Source: Ekhidna sp964289745 | GTDB taxonomy: Bacteria; Bacteroidota; Bacteroidia; Cytophagales; Cyclobacteriaceae | Direction of reading: 5' to 3' | Assembly (NCBI GenBank): GCA_964289745.1 | Contig: CAXYMM010000002.1 | Coordinates: 1 to 64,000, forward strand | Length of the DNA stretch: 64,000 nt | Shown: positions 35,887 to 44,678 of the stretch, in pieces | Layout: each line of letters opens with the position of its first letter | How positions within the stretch are numbered: the first letter of the stretch is position 1 | Program-made: the position numbers and the translations under genes | The notes under the pieces: generated by a model | Databases searched by the model: none | The model's input: the letters and a program-made list of their open reading frames with translations, nothing else | Told to the model about the DNA's origin: nothing

Positions 35887-36092
35887 AAGAATATTCACGC
35901 CAACAACTCGCACTGCGAAATGGTCAAGGTCGGGAAGAAATTTGGGTAGCTCATAAAGGGTATATCTATGATGAATTCCATTCACGACTGTGGCGAGATG
36001 ACAAGTATTATGAGCATGGGGCGGGGCAAGATTTAACCTCTGAATTGGACGATGCACCGCACGATTCTAACGTTTTAAAAAATTACCGCTAG
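35883..36092 (+). CDS. Cytochrome b5-like heme-binding small protein
   Basis: 69 residues matching the cytochrome-b5-like heme/steroid-binding fold: EEIWVAHKGYIYDEF, then SRLWRDDKYYEHGAGQDLTSE, then DAPHDSN. The His residues in YYEHGAGQDL and DAPHD are the candidate heme ligands; in most relatives the first motif reads YEHWAGQDL, so the Gly here is a small change. The start overlaps the mutS2 stop as ATGA. There is no signal peptide, so it is cytoplasmic. Its redox partner is unknown. Confidence 0.82.
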   Translation: MKEYSRQQLALRNGQGREEIWVAHKGYIYDEFHSRLWRDDKYYEHGAGQDLTSELDDAPHDSNVLKNYR

Positions 36093-36287
36093 TCGGAAAA
36101 TGTCTGATTAGAGTAGATAAAGGATAATACTGTTTGATTATTCCATCTGCCATTACTATTACTAATATAAAAAGAGTGACTTTCAAGTCTTAGCCAAGCT
36201 ATGCCATAAAATTGTTTCTCTTCCCATCTATCCAGAACTATCAAAAAGGAGGTACGACGGGTATGCAAGGGGGTCACTTCACATTGA

Positions 36288-37766
36288 CTAATCAGCCTTT
36301 ACTTTAAGTACTTTGTCAATCAGGTTATTTATATCGGTTGAAATCTTAAAAAAATAGACAAGTGAAATGAAAGCCGCGCCCGTAATTATAGACCGCATCC
36401 CGATTCTTAGAACTGGATGACAAGAAGGGTTGAATACCAAAGCAAGCAATAGGGTGATAATGCTGATGCCAAGAAGGTACAAGAGAGATTTATTGAAAGG
36501 GAGCAACCCATAGTGGTAATACACATATAAAACTTTGAGTAGGTTGTGCAAAAAAGTGGCGATTAGAAATGCAAGAGCAGCACCATTAATTCCATAGATC
36601 GGAATAAGAAAATAGTTGATTGCAATCAGTAAGAAAGCGGCTAAACCCTGAAGCATGAGGTTGTATTTATACCGTGGAGAAAAATTTATTACTTCCCCAG
36701 AGAAGCTCGATAAGATAGATATGAGCTTGGCAACGCAAATGAAAATAACGACCCAGTAACCTTCTCGAAACATTTCACCTTTAGGGATAAATTCGAAAAG
36801 GTCTTCGATATTGGTTATAATTCCGATAAACAATAAGCCACCAATTACCGACATCGTTATTGAACTTCGGATGTAAATACTTCTGAGGTTCGAAATGTTA
36901 TTTCTCTTCATGTCGGTGGAAATAATCGGTGTGACCACCTTTGACATGTTTCTTCTGGGCATCTCAATAATTATTGCGATAAAAAAACAGGTTTGGAAAA
37001 TACCCATTGCCTCTGGACCGATATACGCCGTTATTTGATCAAAAGTAGCATTATTGTAAAGCGCAAAACTTCCAGCAAATAACATTGAAAACCCACTGAA
37101 TTGAAAGATTTTCCATCCCCAAGCTTTTACCAATTTTTTAAAACCAAAATCAAACCGAAACTTGTGAAACAATGCCAACCAAAAATACAGCAAAAGTAAT
37201 GCAGTAAAGTATACGATCCCGAGACCGTTGATCGCATTGTTAAAACTCCACCAGGAGAGAACATATCCAATAATCAAAAAAATTGAACCTATCCTCAAAT
37301 AAATTTCTCTCAAAAAGGAAGGAAAAATTACCTTCATAATGCTTCTGCTATAGGAAAAAAAAAGTTCAAAAAGACCGTTGGAAAATATAATTATGCAAAT
37401 AATTATTATATATATCATATATTCGGGTATCTGAGCCAAATACCTTGACGCAATGGAATCTTTGAAGAAGTAGCCAATAACCCATATAAACGCAATGCCC
37501 ACGAGGCAGACAAAGAACAGAAAACTAAAAAGCTTGTTTTGTTCCCTCTTTTTGAATGATGGGAAGAACTTTATATAAGAGCTAGCCGAACCCAAAGCAG
37601 AAATGGGTGATATCATCATGGCATGTGCAGTAATGAGTGTAAAATGCCCAATCTGCTCCAACGTTAAATACTCAGCCCGAAAGTAAAGTGTATTGATATA
37701 AGCAATGGCAACCCCAAGGTAGGAGATTATGGTACCCCAAAAACTTTGCTTTATTATGACACCCAT
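36288..37766 (-). CDS. Oligosaccharide flippase (Wzx/MATE-like)
   Basis: 492-residue integral membrane protein with about 12-14 helices and the start typical of lipid-linked oligosaccharide flippases (SFWGTIISYLGVAIAYINTL). The conserved GINGAALAFLIATFLHN near the C-terminus fits the polysaccharide synthesis transporter family. It moves lipid-linked sugar units across the inner membrane for surface polysaccharide. No glycosyltransferase genes are nearby. It lies four bases after the TauE/SafE gene on the same strand, so they and folK may form an operon. Confidence 0.87.
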   Translation of the reverse strand: MGVIIKQSFWGTIISYLGVAIAYINTLYFRAEYLTLEQIGHFTLITAHAMMISPISALGSASSYIKFFPSFKKREQNKLFSFLFFVCLVGIAFIWVIGYFFKDSIASRYLAQIPEYMIYIIIICIIIFSNGLFELFFSYSRSIMKVIFPSFLREIYLRIGSIFLIIGYVLSWWSFNNAINGLGIVYFTALLLLYFWLALFHKFRFDFGFKKLVKAWGWKIFQFSGFSMLFAGSFALYNNATFDQITAYIGPEAMGIFQTCFFIAIIIEMPRRNMSKVVTPIISTDMKRNNISNLRSIYIRSSITMSVIGGLLFIGIITNIEDLFEFIPKGEMFREGYWVVIFICVAKLISILSSFSGEVINFSPRYKYNLMLQGLAAFLLIAINYFLIPIYGINGAALAFLIATFLHNLLKVLYVYYHYGLLPFNKSLLYLLGISIITLLLALVFNPSCHPVLRIGMRSIITGAAFISLVYFFKISTDINNLIDKVLKVKAD

Positions 37767-37770
37767 TTTT

Positions 37771-38520
37771 TCAATTAAAAAACCATAGTTTAATGGAAAG
37801 TCCCAGAACCATTATCATTAGTATTATACGAATCAATCGATCACTTTTTTCGACCGACCAACGGCTGGCAATCCATCCTCCTGTAGCGGTACCAACGGCA
37901 AGGGTTAATCCATATTCCCATCTAATTTTCCCATTAATCTGAAAAATAACAAGAGCAGCAATGGTATAAGTAAATGCCACAAAGACTTTGATACTATTGG
38001 TTTTGACCATCCCAAAACCATTTAACAGTGTTAAAATCGCAATCATTAAAAACCCTATACCTGCCTGAATAAATCCACCATAAAGCCCTACAAAGAAGAA
38101 GGCTATCATATTCAGCCATATTTTACCTTCCTTCATTTCTTTCTCAATGTCCGACTTTAGGTTGGGTTTGATTGTTGTAACAACCATAACGACGACCATA
38201 ACAACTGCCAGAATTCGGTTAAAAAGTTCATCACGAATATCTATTGCTATTTGTGAGCCAATTACTGCCCCAATTGTGGCAGGAATAGCAACGTAAATGG
38301 CAAACGGAAACGCAGCAACTCCCTTACTTTTAAAACCAGCAACAGAAAAAATATTCTGCATAAATATTCCAACTCGATTAGAAGCATTCGCCTCTGATGA
38401 TGGCAGCCCCAAAAAAATAAGCAAGGGCAACGTGAGCAAAGAACCGCCACCAGCTATGGTATTGATAAACCCAGCAAATAATCCAGCTCCAATTAATAAA
38501 ACAACTTCTATGATTCCCAT
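37771..38520 (-). CDS. TauE/SafE family membrane transporter
   Basis: 249 residues with about eight membrane helices in two halves. The N-terminal half has GFINTIAGGGSLLTLP with SNRVGIFMQN, and the C-terminal half has QAGIGFLMIA and GGWIASRWSV, the two repeated glycine-rich motifs of the family. Members export sulfite, sulfoacetate or other small organic anions; the substrate here is unknown. The start directly abuts the folK stop with no gap. Confidence 0.9.
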   Translation of the reverse strand: MGIIEVVLLIGAGLFAGFINTIAGGGSLLTLPLLIFLGLPSSEANASNRVGIFMQNIFSVAGFKSKGVAAFPFAIYVAIPATIGAVIGSQIAIDIRDELFNRILAVVMVVVMVVTTIKPNLKSDIEKEMKEGKIWLNMIAFFFVGLYGGFIQAGIGFLMIAILTLLNGFGMVKTNSIKVFVAFTYTIAALVIFQINGKIRWEYGLTLAVGTATGGWIASRWSVEKSDRLIRIILMIMVLGLSIKLWFFN

Positions 38521-39012
38521 CTAAAGTTTATAGTCCGTGAGTCTGCAATCTAAGAGATCAGTACATTCTGCTAGCATTTCAGTTTGAGATTTGTTGGATA
38601 CAGGGTGTTTTTCGAAAGGTTGCATTTCTACAAGGGGGACTAAAGTAAATTTACGTATTGGAATTCCGTCATGAGGAATTTTTAGGTTCTTAGTCGTCAC
38701 TACTTGATTATAAAAGTAAAGAATATCTATATCGATAATTCTTGCACCCCACTTTTCCTCTCGAACTCTACCAATTTCTTCCTCTATGCATAGAATAGTT
38801 TGAAGAAGTTCCTGAGGAGATTCGGAGGTTTCTATCTGAACCACCACATTTAGGAACCATTCCTGATCAGATTTTCCCCAAGGCTCTGTCTCATAAATGC
38901 TGGATTCTTCTACTATTTGAATCCCTTTTTTGATCAACTTAGATTCAGCATCTCTTAAGTTTTTCAGCCTATTGCCTACATTACTCCCCATCAAAAAAAA
39001 TATCCCATTCAT
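38521..39012 (-). CDS. folK: 6-hydroxymethyl-7,8-dihydropterin pyrophosphokinase
   Basis: Transfers pyrophosphate from ATP to hydroxymethyl-dihydropterin in folate synthesis. The 163 residues begin with the ATP-binding GSNVGNRLKNLRDAE, contain the substrate strand YETEPWG and the family signature WGARIIDIDILYF, and end with the PHxxxxxRxFxLxPL motif (PHDGIPIRKFTLVPLVE). Length is normal. The gene comes first in a possible folK-tauE-flippase operon. The divergent sppA gene starts 79 bases away. Confidence 0.95.
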   Translation of the reverse strand: MNGIFFLMGSNVGNRLKNLRDAESKLIKKGIQIVEESSIYETEPWGKSDQEWFLNVVVQIETSESPQELLQTILCIEEEIGRVREEKWGARIIDIDILYFYNQVVTTKNLKIPHDGIPIRKFTLVPLVEMQPFEKHPVSNKSQTEMLAECTDLLDCRLTDYKL

Positions 39013-39091
39013 GATTCTAAATTTATATTCACGAAACTTATCTTTAATTTTACGAGTTTAATTACAAATAAATCAGATAGAAAATATTCTT

Positions 39092-40825
39092 ATGGCATTC
39101 TTACGTAATCTGCTCGCAACATTTGTTGGATTATTGGTTTTTAGCATAATAGGTTTTTTTATTCTTTTAGCAGTGATAGCTAGTGCCTCGAAAGAGGAGG
39201 AACCGCACATCAGCGATAATACAATCCTCTATTTCCCGATGCGTGGTATTTTAGAGGAAAAGGCTATTGAAGAACCATTCTTTTCAGCTTTATCTGACAT
39301 GCCTCCAAGCTACAGTTTACTGAGTATTATTTCTGCCATAAAGAAGGCAAAGGATGATGATCGCGTTCAGGGTATTTACCTTGAGCCCATGTACTTGTCT
39401 GGTGGCTATGCAGCCCTGCAAGAGATTAGAGATGCGCTAAACTATTTTAAATCCTCTGGAAAATTCATCTACGCTTATGGAGAATACGTTAGCGAATCTG
39501 ATTATTATGTTTCATCCGTTGCGGATAGCCTTTTTATTAACCCAACCGGCGCATTGGAGTTTAATGGTCTGGGTGTGAATGTCACTTTTTTCAAAGGAAT
39601 GTTAGATAAATTGGATATTCAACCAGAAATCTTTCGGGTGGGTGAGTTCAAAAGTTTTGTAGAGCCATACATTAGAAAAGATTTAAGCGAAGAAAACCGT
39701 TTGCAATACTCAGAACTTCTCGAAAGTATCTACGGGTTATACTTAGAAAATGTATCAGAGACTATTGGAAAACCAAAAGAAGAACTAGCTGAAATTTCTA
39801 GCCTGATGAAGGTAAGTTTACCAAAAGATGCGGTTGATCACGGACTAATTCATAAAATAGGTTACGAAGATGAGTTGAAAACCATCATGAAAAAAAGGTT
39901 GGGAGTTGAAAACGATGATGATCTGAACCTATTGAAAATAAATCGATACGCCCAAGCTTTGACATCTGAAGTAGAATATTCTCAAAATCGTGTTGCGGTA
40001 ATCGTGGCAGAAGGTGATATTGTAATGAGTGGAGACGATGGTATAGTGGGTGAGGTCTTTGCAGAAGAAATACGAAAGGCTAGAGAAAATGATCGCGTGA
40101 AAGCAATCGTGCTGAGAGTCAACTCTGGTGGGGGTAGCATGACGGCTTCAGAGATTATCTGGAGAGAGCTTATGCTTACAAAAGGGAAGAAACCGATTAT
40201 TGCCTCCATGTCTACGGCCGCCGCTTCTGGTGGGTACTACATTTCGATGCCAGCCGATACCATTGTTGCTCAGCCCAATACCATCACAGGTTCTATCGGT
40301 ATATTTGGTATGTGGTTCAACCTTTCGGAGTTTTTAGAAGATAAAATTGGTATTACACACGATGTAGTAAAGACTGGAGAGTACTCTGATATCTATACCG
40401 TTACACGTCCTCTCAGAGATAGCGAGCGAGCTATTTTTCAACGTGTTGTGGACGAAGGGTATGAAGTTTTCACACAAAAAGCTTCTGATGCGCGCAATAT
40501 GAGTTTGCAGGAACTAAAAGCAGTAGCAGGTGGTCGTGTGTGGTCAGGAAAACAAGCGTTAAAAAATGGGTTGGTAGACCAACTCGGAGGGTTTGATAAG
40601 GCTTTGCAGTTGGCTGTGGAGGCTGCAAATATTGAAGACGACTACTCGGTGGTCTTTTATCCTGAAGAGAAGCAATTCATCGAGCAGTTTATTGAAAAGA
40701 TGAATGCCAAGATAAAGTCTTCTATTTTAGGAATAGAACTTGAGCCTGTTGCCAAGCAGATGAGGAAACTAAATGAATTGAAGGGGTTGCAGGCTAGAAT
40801 GCCAAATGAAATTGAAATCAATTAA
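39092..40825 (+). CDS. sppA: Signal peptide peptidase SppA, 67K type
   Basis: 577-residue membrane serine protease that degrades cleaved signal peptides. One N-terminal helix (LLATFVGLLVFSIIGFFILL) anchors two S49 peptidase repeats. The general-base Lys lies in RVGEFKSFVEPY of the first repeat, and the nucleophile Ser in STAAASGGYYIS of the second, matching the Ser-Lys dyad of the long SppA form. LRVNSGGGSMTASE and ITGSIGIFGMWFN are further landmarks. It seems to be a single gene. Confidence 0.95.
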   Translation: MAFLRNLLATFVGLLVFSIIGFFILLAVIASASKEEEPHISDNTILYFPMRGILEEKAIEEPFFSALSDMPPSYSLLSIISAIKKAKDDDRVQGIYLEPMYLSGGYAALQEIRDALNYFKSSGKFIYAYGEYVSESDYYVSSVADSLFINPTGALEFNGLGVNVTFFKGMLDKLDIQPEIFRVGEFKSFVEPYIRKDLSEENRLQYSELLESIYGLYLENVSETIGKPKEELAEISSLMKVSLPKDAVDHGLIHKIGYEDELKTIMKKRLGVENDDDLNLLKINRYAQALTSEVEYSQNRVAVIVAEGDIVMSGDDGIVGEVFAEEIRKARENDRVKAIVLRVNSGGGSMTASEIIWRELMLTKGKKPIIASMSTAAASGGYYISMPADTIVAQPNTITGSIGIFGMWFNLSEFLEDKIGITHDVVKTGEYSDIYTVTRPLRDSERAIFQRVVDEGYEVFTQKASDARNMSLQELKAVAGGRVWSGKQALKNGLVDQLGGFDKALQLAVEAANIEDDYSVVFYPEEKQFIEQFIEKMNAKIKSSILGIELEPVAKQMRKLNELKGLQARMPNEIEIN

Positions 40826-41591
40826 ATGATAATATTCTCTTTTGTTTAATGCTCACTCTTAAAACCACATTTCGCCGCCAATAATGAGGTTGTGAACATT
40901 GATTAGGAAGCATATAGAAATTTAATATTAGATATGCATTCATTCCTTAACACTGGCTAAAAGATAGAAATTAGTCAATAGCCAGTACTTTATCTGTAAA
41001 TCACTACCGACTATTTTTTCAGCATATTATCATGCAAGATATCATACCAAGGGAGCAAGTATGCCTTGCATCTGATCTTGCAATTTGGACGGGAATCGAA
41101 TACGTAGTTTAGATTCAAAGTATCGCTCTCGATCATTTGCAGGCACTTACCTTATCTGACGTTAGTACCGTTAAGAAGACTAATACGATTCCGATCAAAA
41201 ATATAACCTCTTTTATAATCCATCACTTTGGGTTCTGTAATGGTAAAATCAATGACCAAGACAAGAAATATTTTGCTGCTAGGTAAAAATCCATGTACCC
41301 TTCTTGCAGTCGATCTTCTAACTTTTGGTTATAGTTGATTTAGCTTCTCTTGATAAGTGCTGGTGTTATTTTCAAGGGGTATAATTTGGCATTCTTTATC
41401 ATTCTTTGGAGGAGATACAGTAATTACACCTTCCCCAACTTCACAAAAATATCCGTTCATTAAGATGAAAAGTTCTTTGTTTTATTTTTTCAAAAAATAA
41501 TTTACCATTCAATAGGAGAAATGGCTCATATTCATTTCTTTAATGTTGTCAAGAGGCACTTTTTCATTTCCATTCATCTAAATGAATAAAA
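40826..41591. other. Long non-coding stretch, possible gene debris
   Basis: About 770 bases without a gene. A short protein-like minus-strand frame (MIESDTLNLNYVFDSRPNCK, from about 41142 down) sits next to a hydrophobic piece in another frame (IFLIGIVLVFLTVLTSDK), as if a small exported protein gene had suffered a frameshift. No family is recognised. The region leads directly into the FAD dehydrogenase pseudogene. Confidence 0.35.
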
Positions 41592-42364
41592 ATGGCTCAA
41601 GACTATTTTTGTGCGATGGTCGTTTATGACATGGTAGTTTCTCTAGAAGTTTTAGATCAATACTTTATTAATGCTGGAAAAAAGAAGCCAAAGCAGTACC
41701 TTAAAATTCAACGGAGATCGGTCGGCGTATGTCAGAAACAAATAAAAATCAACCTTAAAGTTGAAGTAAATGACACGCCTCCCACTGTTTCATATGTAGA
41801 GTATGTTAGTAGTGAATACGATGTTAGGCATCCAGAATCTATTATTATAGTGTGGGTAGGTTCTGCTAAGATTTTTTGCCGCATTAAAAGCGATTGAAGG
41901 AGGATTGAAACCGATAATGCTGAATCTAGGGAAGGATGTGCAAGTATGAAGGAAAAACTTTGTGACTATTAACAAAGAACATGTTGAAAATCTGGATAGC
42001 AATTAATATTTTAAAGAGGGGGGTGTTGGTCGTATTCAGATGGTAAACTTTATTCATGGGCTAAGAAGCGAGGTAGTGTAAGACGAATATTCGAGATACT
42101 TGTTGCGCATGGAGCTGCTCCAGAAGTTTTATTTGAAGCGCATCCTCATATAGATACTCATAAGATTCCACAGCTGGTTACGGCACTGCTAAAAACTATC
42201 ACAATGGCTGGAGGGAAGGTTCATATTAATACCAAGATGACGGAATTCATCATTGAAGAGGACACATTAAAGGGAATTAAAACGGAGAGGGGCAAGTACT
42301 AGGCGTTGGCGGTTTTGCCGGCGGCATAGTAGCTGCCGCTATGGATGGTGAGCGATGCAAGTAG
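41592..42364 (+). pseudogene. FAD-dependent dehydrogenase (COG2509-like), degraded
   Basis: Pieces of a long FAD dehydrogenase occur in order but in different frames. First KIQRRSVGVCQKQIKINLKV and VRHPESIIIV, where the FAD-binding glycine loop should follow but the frame breaks; then FFAALKAIEGGLKPIMLNLG, a TGA, RKNFVTINKEHV, a TAA, then YSDGKLYSWAKKRGSVRRIF, EILVAHGAAPEVLFEAHPHI and FIIEEDTLKGIKTERGKY, and finally after a deletion GGFAGGIVAAAMDGERCK. About 520 residues are normal for this family; roughly half remain. It is clearly non-functional. Its former job, reduction of an unknown hydrophobic substrate, is not established. Confidence 0.8.
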
Positions 42365-42402
42365 GGAGTCTGAAACCTATTATGCCAAAAGACGAGAGTA
42401 TT

Positions 42403-42927
42403 TTAGAAGCGAATTAGTGCATCAGCTTGCTCATTTAGCAATTGATTGCCAAGGTCATCTTTTACCTCTCCATTCTCCATTCGATCATTAATGCTCATGA
42501 GTTTTGGCTTTTGAGCCAACACATGCATACCCAAGTAATTAAATATATCGGTTAGATGGCTCATAGCAAGGGTGCTTCCTTGTACTCCAGAAGACAGACC
42601 AACTAAAGCACATTTTTTCCCAGTTAAGGTTTCAGGAAATTCCAGCGCATCGATAAAAAGCTTAAGTACACCTGGAAAAGATCCGTTATATTCAGGAACA
42701 ATGAAGACAAACTTTTTGGCTTCCTTCATAAGCACCATAGTCGGCGTAAAAGATTTATTTTGACCTATCTTTTCGTAAAATGCTGTTGTTAAAAAGTTCT
42801 CAGGCAATTTTTCTAAATCAACGACAGTAGATTCTTGTTCTTTTGCCTTCAAGATTTGCTGATATTGAAGCGATACTTTGTAAGAATTAGAATTTTTCCG
42901 ATTAGTTCCGCTTATGATAACGATCAT
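42403..42927 (-). CDS. NADPH-dependent FMN reductase-like flavoprotein
   Basis: About 174 residues in the flavodoxin-like NADPH-dependent FMN reductase family. The FMN phosphate loop is SGTNRKNSNS near the N-terminus, and the second flavin-contact motif is PEYNGSFPGVLKLFIDAL, with LVGLSSGVQGSTLAMSHL later. The ATG at 42927 (MIVIISGTN) gives the usual family start; an ATG at 42963 would add 12 odd residues. It is cytoplasmic and probably reduces quinones, azo dyes or flavins. It is convergent with the FAD pseudogene and divergent from gldA. Confidence 0.87.
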   Translation of the reverse strand: MIVIISGTNRKNSNSYKVSLQYQQILKAKEQESTVVDLEKLPENFLTTAFYEKIGQNKSFTPTMVLMKEAKKFVFIVPEYNGSFPGVLKLFIDALEFPETLTGKKCALVGLSSGVQGSTLAMSHLTDIFNYLGMHVLAQKPKLMSINDRMENGEVKDDLGNQLLNEQADALIRF

Positions 42928-43053
42928 ACTATTTTTTACGCAATCAAAATTGTAGTTCTGCAATTAGATGGAAATATTTGCTTCGAAAACACATTTTGGT
43001 TGTTTTGCTGATACAAACATATTCAAAACTAGAATCGGGCACATTAGTTTCAC

Positions 43054-43953
43054 ATGTCTATAATTGTAGAGAACCTTACTAAGAAATATTTTTCTCAAAG
43101 CGCACTTAACAATATTTCATTTAGCGCAGAGAAAGGTAAAATTACGGGATTTTTAGGTCCAAATGGAGCTGGTAAGTCTACTACAATGAAGATTGCTACT
43201 GGGTTTATACCACCATCGGCAGGTACCGTTTATGTATCGGGGGTAGACGTATTGAAAAGCCCTCTGAAAGTCAAGGGAATGACGGGATACCTTCCCGAAC
43301 ATAATCCTCTCTACTTGGATATGTATGTGAAGGAATACTTGGTATTTATTGGAGCAGCTTATAAGCTAAAAAAGATTAAAGGGAAAGTTGAAAAGGTTAT
43401 TGACTTAGTTGGACTAACGCATGAACAAAGAAAGAAAATCCGTGCTCTTTCTAAAGGTTATCGCCAACGAGTTGGGCTAGCACAGGCCTTAATCCATGAT
43501 CCTGAAGTATTGATTTTGGATGAGCCAACAACGGGTTTAGACCCCAATCAGTTGGTGGAAATCAGAAAAGTAATAAAACATGTTAGTGAAGACAAAACCG
43601 TGATTTTATCCACTCACATTATGCAAGAGGTAGAGGCGTTATGCGATGAAGTAGTCATCATCAACAAGGGCAAGATTGTAGCAAATGATCGGGTAGATCA
43701 TTTAAAAGCTTCTGGGCAGTCGGATGTTATCGCTTATAAAGTGACTTTTGAGCATGAAATTGAGTTATCGTTTTTTAAATCATTTCAAGTACAGAAAGTA
43801 GAGTCGCTTACTTATTCAATAAGTAAAGGAAGTGGTGATCCAAGAAAGGATATTATGAAGATTGTGGTAGAAGAAGAGTTACCTCTGGTAAATATCTCAA
43901 AGCAAGAACAATCGCTCGAAGTTATTTTTCAACAACTAACGAAAGAGGCATGA
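43054..43953 (+). CDS. gldA: Gliding motility ABC transporter ATPase GldA
   Basis: 299-residue ABC ATPase. Walker A is GPNGAGKST, the signature is LSKGYRQRVGLAQAL, and Walker B is VLILDEPTTGLD, with the switch His in LSTHIMQEVEAL. The C-terminal extra domain of about 80 residues is typical of GldA. With GldF and GldG it forms an ABC complex needed for gliding in Flavobacterium. The stop overlaps the gldF start as ATGA. About 90 bases separate it from the divergent FMN reductase gene. Confidence 0.95.
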   Translation: MSIIVENLTKKYFSQSALNNISFSAEKGKITGFLGPNGAGKSTTMKIATGFIPPSAGTVYVSGVDVLKSPLKVKGMTGYLPEHNPLYLDMYVKEYLVFIGAAYKLKKIKGKVEKVIDLVGLTHEQRKKIRALSKGYRQRVGLAQALIHDPEVLILDEPTTGLDPNQLVEIRKVIKHVSEDKTVILSTHIMQEVEALCDEVVIINKGKIVANDRVDHLKASGQSDVIAYKVTFEHEIELSFFKSFQVQKVESLTYSISKGSGDPRKDIMKIVVEEELPLVNISKQEQSLEVIFQQLTKEA

Positions 43954-44678
43954 TAACAATACTCCGGAAAGAAATCAATGAATTTCTGAACTCGCTGATT
44001 GCTTATGTGGTAATTAGTATCTTTTTGACTGGTATCGGCTTGCTAACCTGGGTTTTTCCTGATACGAATGTTCTGGACTATGGATACGCAAGTTTGGATT
44101 CCCTCTTCGGCGTAGGTCCCTATGTATTTATGTTTTTGATTCCTGCCATTACCATGAAGTCGTTCGCAGAAGAAAAGCGAGCAGGCACCATTGAATTGCT
44201 TTACACGCTTCCTTTTAGCGATTTAGACATCATAATCGGGAAGTTTTTAGCAGGGTTTTTGTTGGTGATTTTTTCCATAATACCCACGTTTATTTACTAT
44301 TTTTCAATTTCCTATCTGGGAAACCCTACAGGCAATCTGGATTCTGCGAGTATAATGGGTTCTTATATCGGCTTGGTCTTGCTTGGTGGTACTTTTACCA
44401 CCATAGGGATTTTATCCTCGGCACTTTCAGGCAATCAGATTGTGGCCTTCATTATGGCTGCTTTTCTTTCTTTCGTTTTATATGCAGGGTTCGATGCAAT
44501 TGCAGGCATTAATATTTGGTCTAAAAGTTCTTATCTGATTAGCCAAATCGGTATTCTTAGTCATTATCAATCGTTAAGCAAAGGTTTAATTGATCTACGA
44601 GATGTGGTGTACTTTCTTTGTATGATGATGCTTTTTCTCCATTTCACGCGAATCGTTTTAAAACTTCAAAAAGCGTGA
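43950..44678 (+). CDS. gldF: Gliding motility ABC transporter permease GldF
   Basis: 242-residue permease with six membrane helices, starting MITILRKEINEFLNSLIAYV, and the ABC-2-like loop TMKSFAEEKRAGTIELLYTL between helices two and three that contacts the ATPase. It lies between gldA and gldG, overlapping both by four bases (ATGA at its start, GTGA at its end), so the three proteins are made in a coupled way. Confidence 0.95.
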   Translation: MITILRKEINEFLNSLIAYVVISIFLTGIGLLTWVFPDTNVLDYGYASLDSLFGVGPYVFMFLIPAITMKSFAEEKRAGTIELLYTLPFSDLDIIIGKFLAGFLLVIFSIIPTFIYYFSISYLGNPTGNLDSASIMGSYIGLVLLGGTFTTIGILSSALSGNQIVAFIMAAFLSFVLYAGFDAIAGINIWSKSSYLISQIGILSHYQSLSKGLIDLRDVVYFLCMMMLFLHFTRIVLKLQKA

